NCBI GenBank assembly: GCA_031553775.1
Contig: JAVBLA010000075.1
Location: forward strand, 1 to 17,912
Source of the DNA: JAISFI01 sp031553775
Lineage (GTDB): Bacteria > Bacteroidota > Bacteroidia > Bacteroidales > Azobacteroidaceae
Direction of reading: 5' to 3'
DNA length: 17,912 bases
The notes under the pieces are model-generated. The model did not search any database. It was given only the letters and a program-made list of their open reading frames with translations, and was not told where the DNA came from. The number at the start of each line of letters is the position of its first letter. The stretch's first letter is position 1. Position numbers and translations under genes: made by a program. This document shows positions 7,714 to 14,263 of the stretch, one piece after another.

Positions 7714-7740
7714 TTAATTCTTAATTCTTAATTCTTAATT
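7714..7740. repeat. Heptamer tandem repeat (TTAATTC)x3 plus TTAATT
   Basis: Nearly four head-to-tail copies of the 7-base unit TTAATTC fill the 44-base gap between the aconitase stop and the isocitrate dehydrogenase start. On the transcribed (minus) strand the unit is GAATTAA. It sits just upstream of the icd start codon, where a ribosome binding site would be, and changes in copy number would alter that spacing. Confidence 0.8.
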
Positions 7741-7751
7741 AAATCCCATGA

Positions 7752-9998
7752 TTACCCCAAACAATTCAAAGCACTCCCCGCCCTGAACCATTCAATCTGC
7801 AAATTATTATACGAATGCGAAACCTCAAAAGACTCCATAGTTCCATCCGCATGCAACAAACGTACCTGCAGATTTTTTCCCGGAGCAAAAATGTTTAATC
7901 CTGCGATAGAGATTTTATCATCTTCCCTGATTTTATCATAATCATTCCTATCGATAAAAGTCAAAGCCAACATTCCCTGCTTCTTCAGGTTCGTTTCGTG
8001 AATACGTGCGAATGATTTGACAATAATAGCTTTCACATTCAGGAACCGGGGTTCCATGGCGGCATGTTCACGGGAAGAACCTTCACCGTAATTTTCTTCC
8101 GCAATAACAACGGAAGATATTTCCTGTTGTTTATATTTTTTAGCCAGTCCGGAAACTGTTTCATAACTACCTGTCAACGGATCCAGCACAGAATTCACCT
8201 GATCATTAAATGCATTGACAGCTCCCATCAGCATATTATCGGAAATATTTTCGAGATGTCCCCTGTATTTCAGCCACAGGCCTGCCATGGAAATATGATC
8301 AGTGGTACATTTCCCTTTGACTTTAATCAGGAGGTTCAAATTCATAGGGTCTTTTCCATCCCAGGGAGCAAAAGGAGCCAGTGCCTGCAAACGTTGCGAC
8401 TGAGGATCGATCATCACATCTACCGTTCCGTCTGTAACCGGCGGCAGATATCCGGCATCATCCACTGCATATCCTTTCTCCGGAAATTCAATACCCTGGG
8501 GTTCTTCTAAATAGACAGCTTCACCGTTTTCATTCAGCAAAGTATCTGTCAGCGGATTAAAACAAAGATCTCCTGCAATCGTATAGGCCATCACCATTTC
8601 GGGCGATGCCACGAAGGCGTGTGTTTGCGGATTTCCGTCGTTTCGTTTGGCAAAATTCCGGTTGAAAGAGGTCATAATCGAATTGGGACGGTCCGGATCG
8701 GCCATTTCCCGCATCCACTGACCGATACAGGGACCACAAGCATTGGCCATCAACACTCCTCCTGCACTTTCCAATGAATCTATGATACCATCCCTTTGGG
8801 CAGTATACCGTATTTGTTCCGATCCCGGATTGATAAGCAATTCTGCTTTTACTTTCAGTTGTTTACGGGCCACCTGCCGGGCAAGTGAAGCCACACGGCT
8901 CAGGTCTTCATAAGACGAATTGGTACAAGACCCGATCAGTCCTACTTCTAAGCGTTGCGGATAGGCATTTTTTCTGACAGCTTCCGCAAATTCCGATACC
9001 GGATGCGCCAGATCCGGTGTAAAAGGTCCATTAATATAGGGTTCCAGGACATCCAGATCGATAGTAATTACCCTGTCGTAATATTTTTCCGGTTGAAGAT
9101 AAACTTCCGGATCGGCCTGTAAACACGATTTTACAGATTCGCAACAAGTAACGATTTCTCTCCTTCCGGTTGCTTCTAAATAAGCAGCCATTCTCTCATC
9201 GTACTGAAAAATAGAAGTAGTGGCACCGACCTCTGCTCCCATATTGCAAATTGTGGCTTTCCCCGTAGCCGACAAGGAAGCTGTTCCTTCTCCAAAATAT
9301 TCTATCACAGAGTTAGTTCCTCCTTTTACGGTCAGGATCCCGGCTAATTTCAGGATCACATCTTTTGGGGAAGTCCATCCGCTTAACTTTCCGGTCAGTT
9401 TCACCCCTATAATACGAGGCATTTTCAATTCCCAGGGAATGCCAGCCATGACATCCACGGCATCCGATCCTCCGACCCCGATAGCGATCATTCCCAAACC
9501 GCCCGCGTTAGGTGTATGTGAGTCCGTACCAACCATCATTCCTCCCGGAAAAGCATAATTCTCCAGAACTACCTGGTGTATGATGCCTGCACCGGGTTTC
9601 CAAAACCCGATGCCATATTTATTGGATACTGTACGAAGGAAATCGTATACTTCCCGATTAACGTTCTCTGCCTGGCAGAGATCTATATCGGCCGACTTAT
9701 ACGCCTGTATCAGGTGATCGCAATGAACTGTAGACGGAACAGCCGTTGTTTTCCGGCCGGCAATCATGAACTGCAACAAAGCCATCTGGGCTGTAGCATC
9801 CTGCATCGCTACCCGGTCGGGAGAAAAACAGACATAGTCTTCCCCACGTTTCAAATTTTCCGGCTCCTGCCCTTCGGATAAATGAGTAAACAACACTTTT
9901 TCCGTTAACGTTAACGGACGATCAATTAACTTTCTGATTTTTTCTATTTTCAGTGTATAAGAATCATATACAGACTGAATCATTTCCAGATCGAACAT
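7752..9998 (-). CDS. acnA: Aconitate hydratase, mitochondrial-type
   Basis: Isomerises citrate to isocitrate through a [4Fe-4S] cluster. The 748-residue length and domain order (three alpha/beta domains, then a C-terminal swivel domain without circular permutation) fit the mitochondrial-type aconitase described in Bacteroides fragilis, not E. coli AcnA (about 890 residues) or AcnB. Cluster ligands are C358 (GSCTNSS) and C421/C424 (ANACGPCIG). The catalytic serine region is YGEGSSREHAA at 637-647 with S642. CDHLIQA at 93-99 and GTDSHTPNAGG at 157-167 carry active-site residues. The cysteine and serine numbers equal those of mature pig mitochondrial aconitase. The ATG follows the upstream gene's stop by a single base, implying coupled translation. 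Next downstream are isocitrate dehydrogenase and citrate synthase. The symbol follows Bacteroides usage. Confidence 0.93.
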   Translation of the reverse strand: MFDLEMIQSVYDSYTLKIEKIRKLIDRPLTLTEKVLFTHLSEGQEPENLKRGEDYVCFSPDRVAMQDATAQMALLQFMIAGRKTTAVPSTVHCDHLIQAYKSADIDLCQAENVNREVYDFLRTVSNKYGIGFWKPGAGIIHQVVLENYAFPGGMMVGTDSHTPNAGGLGMIAIGVGGSDAVDVMAGIPWELKMPRIIGVKLTGKLSGWTSPKDVILKLAGILTVKGGTNSVIEYFGEGTASLSATGKATICNMGAEVGATTSIFQYDERMAAYLEATGRREIVTCCESVKSCLQADPEVYLQPEKYYDRVITIDLDVLEPYINGPFTPDLAHPVSEFAEAVRKNAYPQRLEVGLIGSCTNSSYEDLSRVASLARQVARKQLKVKAELLINPGSEQIRYTAQRDGIIDSLESAGGVLMANACGPCIGQWMREMADPDRPNSIMTSFNRNFAKRNDGNPQTHAFVASPEMVMAYTIAGDLCFNPLTDTLLNENGEAVYLEEPQGIEFPEKGYAVDDAGYLPPVTDGTVDVMIDPQSQRLQALAPFAPWDGKDPMNLNLLIKVKGKCTTDHISMAGLWLKYRGHLENISDNMLMGAVNAFNDQVNSVLDPLTGSYETVSGLAKKYKQQEISSVVIAEENYGEGSSREHAAMEPRFLNVKAIIVKSFARIHETNLKKQGMLALTFIDRNDYDKIREDDKISIAGLNIFAPGKNLQVRLLHADGTMESFEVSHSYNNLQIEWFRAGSALNCLG

Positions 9999-9999
9999 C

Positions 10000-10368
10000 T
10001 TACTTATCTAAAAATTTCTTCTTGATGGCTTTAACAGCCATACCCATGAGAATAGGTACGACTAATTCTTTGACAAGCGGTAAAAGCGGACTCAATATCT
10101 GCCAGATTTTACCGGATTTGGTGGTTTGGGATGCTGTTTTTTCTTCTCCTCTGTTCATCAGCATGCCCAAAATAGAACCTAAAAACGGAGGGACATCCTG
10201 CTTAACGGAACCCATCACGGTATTCACCGCAAGACTTCCGATATTCTGCTGCAGATAGGTAAAATGTGTATCCAAAATCTTACCCTGTTCTTCTAACTGT
10301 TTTTTCAATTGCTCCTTCCGCAATTGCAGCTTTTTTATATCCGATTGCTTATTCCCCGTTTTCATCAT
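10000..10368 (-). CDS. Small coiled-coil membrane-associated protein of unknown function
   Basis: A 122-residue protein I cannot assign to a named family. Residues 8-35 are rich in Lys, Glu, Gln and Leu with heptad spacing, suggesting a coiled coil. A middle part (about 45-70) and a C-terminal part (about 90-112, ILSPLLPLVKELVVPILMGM) are hydrophobic and could lie in or on the membrane, followed by a basic tail (KAIKKKFLDK). Its start overlaps the end of the holin-like gene by 20 bases and its stop is one base from the aconitase ATG. A second ATG follows immediately (10365). By position it is comparable to YqjK in the E. coli yqjD-yqjE-yqjK set, but that is an analogy of gene order, not a shown homology. 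Confidence 0.75.
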   Translation of the reverse strand: MMKTGNKQSDIKKLQLRKEQLKKQLEEQGKILDTHFTYLQQNIGSLAVNTVMGSVKQDVPPFLGSILGMLMNRGEEKTASQTTKSGKIWQILSPLLPLVKELVVPILMGMAVKAIKKKFLDK

Positions 10369-10717
10369 CGTCAGCCATTAATTCTGAAATAAACAAACTG
10401 AAAATTTTTCCCATGAAACTTTTCCTGCAAAGAATTACAAGCAGCAGAATAAGCAAGTAGAGTCCTCCTATCAGACACATTCCGAAAGCCTGGTTATCAA
10501 GCAATTGTCCCAGATAGTAACCCAGCCCCAAAAACAGGAACAGTACGGCAAAAAAGACAATAAAAAGCAAAACAAAAACAAACGACAAAGCAGCCGAAAC
10601 TTTTCCCGCTTTCTCATAGGTTTCCAACTTCAACAGTTTTAATCGCAGGTCACCATACATGATGACATCTTTCTTAACATCATCAAACAGTCCAAACAAA
10701 TCTTTCTCCATAAGCAT
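10349..10717 (-). CDS. Phage-holin-superfamily (YqjE-like) membrane protein
   Basis: A 122-residue inner-membrane protein. An N-terminal amphipathic segment (KDLFGLFDDVKKDVIMYGDLRLKLLKLETYEKA) precedes two hydrophobic spans at about 40-65 and 75-97. A short acidic tail (ELMADDDENGE) follows. This layout is that of the putative actinobacterial holin-X/YqjE group, which is chromosomal and not tied to phage lysis. No other phage gene is nearby. It lies between a YtxH-like gene (78-base gap holding a heptamer repeat) and the coiled-coil gene it overlaps by 20 bases. In-frame ATGs at 10717 and 10711 are both possible starts; I kept the longer. The role is probably in envelope stress or membrane organisation, by analogy only. 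Confidence 0.78.
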   Translation of the reverse strand: MLMEKDLFGLFDDVKKDVIMYGDLRLKLLKLETYEKAGKVSAALSFVFVLLFIVFFAVLFLFLGLGYYLGQLLDNQAFGMCLIGGLYLLILLLVILCRKSFMGKIFSLFISELMADDDENGE

Positions 10718-10762
10718 CCATGTTTAATGACTCCGGATAAGCATCGCCCCCGAACCCCATTT

Positions 10763-10793
10763 ATTTTCAATTTTCAATTTTTAATTTTCAATT
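10763..10793. repeat. Heptamer tandem repeat (ATTTTCA)x4
   Basis: Four head-to-tail 7-base units (ATTTTCA, ATTTTCA, ATTTTTA, ATTTTCA) plus ATT lie in the gap between the YtxH-like gene and the holin-like gene. The unit is the same as that of the right-hand array at 17777-17804. It falls inside what looks like one transcription unit. Confidence 0.78.
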
Positions 10794-10795
10794 GA

Positions 10796-10996
10796 TCACA
10801 CCCTCTCAACCATCCCCTGCACCGAAGTATTGATCTTGTCGATCACCTCTTCCAGGTCGTTTTTCGCTTTCCCGGCTTTTTCTTCCAAAGCATCCAGCCA
10901 TTCATCCTTTTTCCCGGAAGAAATGGCGTAACCGATGGCAGCTCCTACGGCTGCTCCGATGGCTACTCCTAAAATAAATTTGAAATCTTTGTTCAT
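10796..10996 (-). CDS. YtxH-like small membrane protein
   Basis: A 66-residue protein. Residues 7-25 (FILGVAIGAAVGAAIGYAI) are a glycine-zipper transmembrane helix. A charged amphipathic helix follows (KKDEWLDALEEKAGKAKNDLEEVIDKI), the pattern of YtxH/YqjD-type general stress proteins. These are usually small inner-membrane proteins induced by stress or stationary phase; in E. coli YqjD a cytoplasmic part binds ribosomes. It is the first gene of the YtxH-holin-coiled-coil set leading into aconitase. No clean TAnnTTTG element was found in front of it, which may mean an alternative sigma factor. The ATG at 10996 is the only sensible start. Confidence 0.8.
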   Translation of the reverse strand: MNKDFKFILGVAIGAAVGAAIGYAISSGKKDEWLDALEEKAGKAKNDLEEVIDKINTSVQGMVERV

Positions 10997-11412
10997 AATT
11001 ATTTGTTTTATAGAGACAATGTTTTCAGTATTATTTTTTTACTAATAATTCGGCTTAAAGATTCTGTTCCTTTTTTTGCTGTGCCCAAAAAAAAGAACTC
11101 AAAAAAAGCGCTTCGTCGAAAAAAACTCGTTCGCTCACTGCGTTCTCTCCCTCAAGCAGCTTTTAAGTAATTTTGAAAGCACTACATTCGACCATGTCTA
11201 TGCAAGTATATCCATAGTACTCATTCAACATGCTTTTCGACAACAAGGTATTGTCCCCCTACCCCCAACGGGGATTACCGGGCTTTGCCCGGGCTGGGTT
11301 ACAGATAAAATATCCGAACTGTAGATTAAACAAAGTTATAAAGAATTTGGTTCCACAAAAGTAATTTTTAAAGTATTTTCTTAATTTTGCAGTCAAAATA
11401 AACTACAACACG
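10997..11412. other. Gene-free region between YtxH-like gene and guaA, with a degenerate intergenic repeat
   Basis: These 416 bases separate divergent genes and contain no convincing coding sequence. From about 11065 to 11300 there is a structured element. An A/T-rich start leads to AACTCG, CTGCG, CTCAA and CAGCTTTT motifs in the same order as in the minus strand of 198-243. A C/G-rich block follows with the perfect stem CCGGGC-TTT-GCCCGG at 11278-11292. It appears to be a decayed second member of the repeat family at 81-346. The guaA promoter lies at the right end; no RNA gene was recognised. Confidence 0.55.
11382..11389 (+). promoter_or_regulatory. -7 promoter element of guaA
   Basis: TAATTTTG, followed by CA, matches TAnnTTTG and lies 23 bases before the guaA ATG. 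No clear -33 element was found. Position and sequence nevertheless match the other promoters of the window. Confidence 0.65.
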
Positions 11413-12930
11413 ATGGAAAAAATAATCATTCTTGATTTCGGATCTCAAACCACCCAACTTATCGGACGCAGAATAAGGGAATTGCGTACTTATTGCGAAA
11501 TAGTTCCATACAACAAATTCCCGGAAAATACCGGCGACATCAAAGGAGTCATCCTCTCAGGAAGTCCTTTTTCGGTCAACGATAAAGATGCTTTCAAAAC
11601 CGATCTATCCGGCATCAGGGGAAAATATCCGGTATTGGGAATCTGCTATGGAGCACAATTCATCGCATACTCTTCCGGAGGAAGCGTGGAAAAAGGAGAT
11701 TCACGGGAATATGGCCGGGCACATTTATCTACTGCCGATGCCGGTGATCCGCTCATGAAAGATGTACAACCTAACTCCCAGGTTTGGATGTCGCACGGAG
11801 ATACAATCACGGTTTTGCCTCAAAATTTTGAAACCATCGCCAGTACAAACGATGTCAAAGCCGCTGCATACCGTATCCGGGGAGAAAAAACATGGGGAGT
11901 GCAATTCCATCCGGAAGTCTTCCATACGGAACAAGGCACAAAAATATTAGATAATTTTCTGGATATTTGCGGATGTCAAAAAAACTGGAGTCCGGCATCT
12001 TTCATAGAATCTACGGTCAAAGAATTGAAAACCCAACTCGGAAACGACAAAGTGATCCTGGCTCTTTCCGGTGGAGTGGATTCATCCGTAACTGCCGTAT
12101 TACTGAATAAAGCCATCGGTAAAAATCTGACCTGCATCTTTGTAGATCACGGTTTACTGCGGAAAAACGAATTCGAGAATGTATTGAAAGACTATGAACA
12201 CCTGGGACTGCATGTAATCGGAGTAGATGCCAAAGAACGTTTCTACAAAGAACTGGCAGGCGTTAAAGATCCGGAAAAGAAAAGAAAAATCATTGGCAAA
12301 GGATTTATCGATGTCTTCGACGAAGAAGCCCACAAACTGAAAGATGTAAAATGGCTGGGACAGGGTACGATTTACCCTGATATTATCGAATCGCTTTCCA
12401 TTACAGGAACTGTAATTAAATCGCATCACAATGTAGGCGGACTTCCCGAAAAAATGAATCTGAAATTAGTAGAGCCTCTGAAACTACTCTTTAAAGATGA
12501 AGTCAGGAAAGTTGGCCGCGAATTAGGCATGATGTCCCACCTGATCAACCGCCATCCCTTCCCCGGACCAGGTTTAGGCGTTCGGATACTGGGTGATATC
12601 ACCCCTGAAAAAGTACGGGTACTGCAAGATGCCGACGATGTATTTATCAAAGAATTACGCGCCTGGGATCTATATGACAAAGTATGGCAAGCCGGAGTGA
12701 TCCTGCTGCCGGTCCAATCTGTAGGAGTCATGGGAGACGAAAGGACATACGAAAATGCCGTTGCCCTGCGTGCCGTCACATCTACCGATGCCATGACCGC
12801 CGATTGGGTACACCTTCCCTATGAATTCATGGCCAAAGTATCTAATGAAATTATCAATAAAGTACGCGGGGTGAACAGGGTGGTTTATGATATTAGTTCT
12901 AAGCCGCCGGCCACTATTGAGTGGGAGTGA
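11413..12930 (+). CDS. guaA: GMP synthase (glutamine-hydrolysing)
   Basis: Converts XMP to GMP using ATP and glutamine, the last step of guanine nucleotide synthesis. The N-terminal class I glutamine amidotransferase domain (about 1-190) has the nucleophile C78 in GICYGAQ and the partner H166/E168 in QFHPE. The ATP-pyrophosphatase domain starts with the P-loop LALSGGVDSS at 216-225. The C-terminal dimerisation domain ends with the characteristic KPPATIEWE. At 505 residues it is a normal, complete GuaA. It has its own promoter, stands alone, and converges on the HIT-family gene. A heptamer repeat begins 3 bases after the stop. Confidence 0.97.
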   Translation: MEKIIILDFGSQTTQLIGRRIRELRTYCEIVPYNKFPENTGDIKGVILSGSPFSVNDKDAFKTDLSGIRGKYPVLGICYGAQFIAYSSGGSVEKGDSREYGRAHLSTADAGDPLMKDVQPNSQVWMSHGDTITVLPQNFETIASTNDVKAAAYRIRGEKTWGVQFHPEVFHTEQGTKILDNFLDICGCQKNWSPASFIESTVKELKTQLGNDKVILALSGGVDSSVTAVLLNKAIGKNLTCIFVDHGLLRKNEFENVLKDYEHLGLHVIGVDAKERFYKELAGVKDPEKKRKIIGKGFIDVFDEEAHKLKDVKWLGQGTIYPDIIESLSITGTVIKSHHNVGGLPEKMNLKLVEPLKLLFKDEVRKVGRELGMMSHLINRHPFPGPGLGVRILGDITPEKVRVLQDADDVFIKELRAWDLYDKVWQAGVILLPVQSVGVMGDERTYENAVALRAVTSTDAMTADWVHLPYEFMAKVSNEIINKVRGVNRVVYDISSKPPATIEWE

Positions 12931-12933
12931 AAA

Positions 12934-12957
12934 ATTAAGAGTTAAGAGTTAAGAGTT
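12934..12957. repeat. Heptamer tandem repeat (rTTAAGA)x3 plus GTT
   Basis: Units ATTAAGA, GTTAAGA, GTTAAGA and a partial GTT follow directly after the guaA stop codon. The 7-base period equals that of the other arrays in the window, and ATTAAGA is a circular form of the reverse complement of the 7714-7740 unit. Confidence 0.75.
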
Positions 12958-13000
12958 GGTGTTTCTGGATCAGGGGCATTAGCTCTTTTCTTTTTTCTTT
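12951..13000 (+). terminator. Possible guaA terminator using a heptamer copy as left arm
   Basis: AAGAGTT at 12951-12957 can pair with AGCTCTT at 12981-12987 (seven pairs with one G-U). A run of mostly T (12986-13000) follows the right arm. The loop is long at 23 bases, so this is a tentative call. Confidence 0.4.
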
Positions 13001-13036
13001 AGCATTTTACTACTTATGTATATAGGAAATTAATTC

Positions 13037-13432
13037 TTAATTAAATTCTTGTCTGATATCCTCTGCAATCCCCTCAAATTCCTCCTTTTCCAATTTCAAT
13101 TTGGCATTACTAAAGTTCATATCCGACTCCTTGGTAATGGGGATCAGGTGAATATGTGCATGCGGCACTTCAAGGCCGATCACAGCTACTCCTACCCGTT
13201 TACAGGGAACTGCTTTTTCTATTGCCCGGGCCACTCGTTTGGCAAAAAGAGTCATTTCCGCCAGGGTGGGATCGTCAAGGTCAAAAATATAATCGACTTC
13301 CTGTTTGGGGATGACTAAGGTATGCCCTTTGGAAAGAGGATTAATGTCCAGAAAGGCAAAAAACCTGTCGTCTTCCGCTATCTTGTAACTGGGAATTTCT
13401 CCTGCTACGATTTTACTGAAAATTGTTGCCAT
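13037..13432 (-). CDS. HIT (histidine triad) family protein
   Basis: A 131-residue cytoplasmic nucleotide-binding protein of the HINT branch. These enzymes hydrolyse nucleoside phosphoramidates or related adenylates. The triad is H91-A-H93-I-H95 in VPHAHIHLIP, and the N-terminal part has the family's DDRFFAFLDINPLSKGHTLVIPK stretch. The zinc-binding cysteines of some HINT proteins are absent, as is usual for short bacterial forms. Its own TAnnTTTG element lies 33 bases upstream. The terminator-like hairpin at 13518-13557 separates it from greA, so it is probably transcribed alone. Its stop codon falls in a TTAATT-type heptamer motif. Confidence 0.92.
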   Translation of the reverse strand: MATIFSKIVAGEIPSYKIAEDDRFFAFLDINPLSKGHTLVIPKQEVDYIFDLDDPTLAEMTLFAKRVARAIEKAVPCKRVGVAVIGLEVPHAHIHLIPITKESDMNFSNAKLKLEKEEFEGIAEDIRQEFN

Positions 13433-13465
13433 ATTTTTCCGTATTTAGTTATGTCTTTTTAGCTA

Positions 13466-13473
13466 CAAAGCTA
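13466..13473 (-). promoter_or_regulatory. -7 promoter element of the HIT-family gene
   Basis: The minus strand reads TAGCTTTG, a perfect TAnnTTTG, 33 bases before the ATG at 13432. It lies just downstream of the greA terminator-like hairpin. Confidence 0.6.
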
Positions 13474-13517
13474 CAAAAATTCTTTTGAAAGAATTGGGAA
13501 GAATATACTAAATGCAA

Positions 13518-13557
13518 AAGGCACAAAGTCCATATCTGAGATATTCCTTTGTGCCTT
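13518..13557 (-). terminator. Terminator-like hairpin downstream of greA
   Basis: The arms at 13518-13528 and 13547-13557 (AAGGCACAAAG and CTTTGTGCCTT) are perfect 11-bp complements. Inside, ATATC and GATAT at 13532-13536/13540-13544 extend the stem around a TGA loop. On the minus strand the hairpin is followed by a moderately T-rich stretch (TTGCATTT). The position, about 60 bases after the greA stop and before the HIT-gene promoter, fits an intrinsic terminator, though the T run is weak. Confidence 0.6.
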
Positions 13558-13567
13558 CTGTCTTTAC

Positions 13568-13609
13568 GGTTAGTATAATCACTGATGGAAAATCCCATCG
13601 GAACTAACC
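13568..13609. repeat. Nested inverted repeat just after greA
   Basis: The outer arms GGTTAGT (13568-13574) and ACTAACC (13603-13609) enclose an inner hairpin GATGG/CCATC (13584-13588/13595-13599). It begins 12 bases after the greA stop on the minus strand and precedes the larger terminator-like hairpin, giving the greA transcript a structured 3' end. Confidence 0.55.
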
Positions 13610-13620
13610 ATAAGCCTGTA

Positions 13621-14091
13621 TTAAATCGATATTTCTATAATTTCAAATGTCATGATGCCCGACGGAACCTTAATATCCACGGTATCACCTGCTTTTTTAC
13701 CCAGCAAGCCCTGTCCAATAGGTGTATTGACTGCAATTTTTCCTTCTTTCAGGTTTGCTTCACTTTCAGAAACCAGCATGTAAGTCATTGTCTGGTTATT
13801 TTTGACATTCCTGATTTTTACTTTATTCAGAATCTGCACGACATCCGTAGAGATTTGGCTTTCATCGATCAGCCTGGCAGTAGCAATTAAAGATTTCAGC
13901 TGGGCAATTTTCGCTTCCAGCAAACCTTGTGCTTCCTTGGCAGCATCGTATTCCGCATTCTCGGAAAGATCGCCCTTATCGCGCGCCTCAGCAATTTGCC
14001 GGGAAATTTCCGGACGCTTTACCGTTTCATAATGATTGACTTCTTCGACCAGTTTTTTGTATCCGTCTTCAGTCATGTAAGTTATAGCCAT
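13621..14091 (-). CDS. greA: Transcription elongation factor GreA
   Basis: Rescues backtracked RNA polymerase by stimulating its intrinsic transcript cleavage. The 156-residue protein has the N-terminal antiparallel coiled coil (about 1-76) with the tip sequence EARDKGDLSENAEYDAAKE. The conserved acidic tip residues D41 and E44 reach the polymerase active site. The C-terminal FKBP-like domain binding the polymerase secondary channel rim is complete (ends MTFEIIEISI), including the NTPIGQGLLGKKAGD signature. The length is normal. The gene is flanked upstream by the terminator of the thioredoxin-fold lipoprotein gene and downstream by two hairpins, so it is likely monocistronic. A clear TAnnTTTG element was not found in its leader. 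Confidence 0.96.
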   Translation of the reverse strand: MAITYMTEDGYKKLVEEVNHYETVKRPEISRQIAEARDKGDLSENAEYDAAKEAQGLLEAKIAQLKSLIATARLIDESQISTDVVQILNKVKIRNVKNNQTMTYMLVSESEANLKEGKIAVNTPIGQGLLGKKAGDTVDIKVPSGIMTFEIIEISI

Positions 14092-14147
14092 AATTAAAGT
14101 CCACTTTATAGTTTATGTTATTTTTTTTAGCTTTCAAATTCATATAT

Positions 14148-14180
14148 AAAACAAAAAGAATCTCAACCATCCGGTCGAGA
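14148..14180 (-). terminator. Intrinsic terminator of the thioredoxin-fold lipoprotein gene
   Basis: On the minus strand an 8-bp stem (TCTCGACC with GGTTGAGA, one G-U pair) closes a GGAT loop at 14161-14180. A run of mostly T over 14148-14160 follows. It lies about 85 bases after the stop of the upstream gene and before greA. This is the clearest Rho-independent terminator of the window. Confidence 0.8.
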
Positions 14181-14263
14181 CTCCCTTTTATTTACAGATT
14201 TTCCGTATTATAAGATGCAAATGTACAACATTTTTCAGCAGAAAACAAATAAAAAAGTATGCT

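Noticed and set aside
10349..10717. Prophage or lysis cassette suggested by a holin-type protein
   Set aside because: No endolysin, structural, integrase or replication gene is nearby; YqjE/holin-X proteins are ordinary chromosomal membrane proteins next to YtxH-like partners.
11076..11324. 82-codon plus-strand reading frame upstream of guaA
   Set aside because: It lies wholly inside the second repeat-like element, with no coding signature or start signal; its residues simply reflect the repeat motifs.
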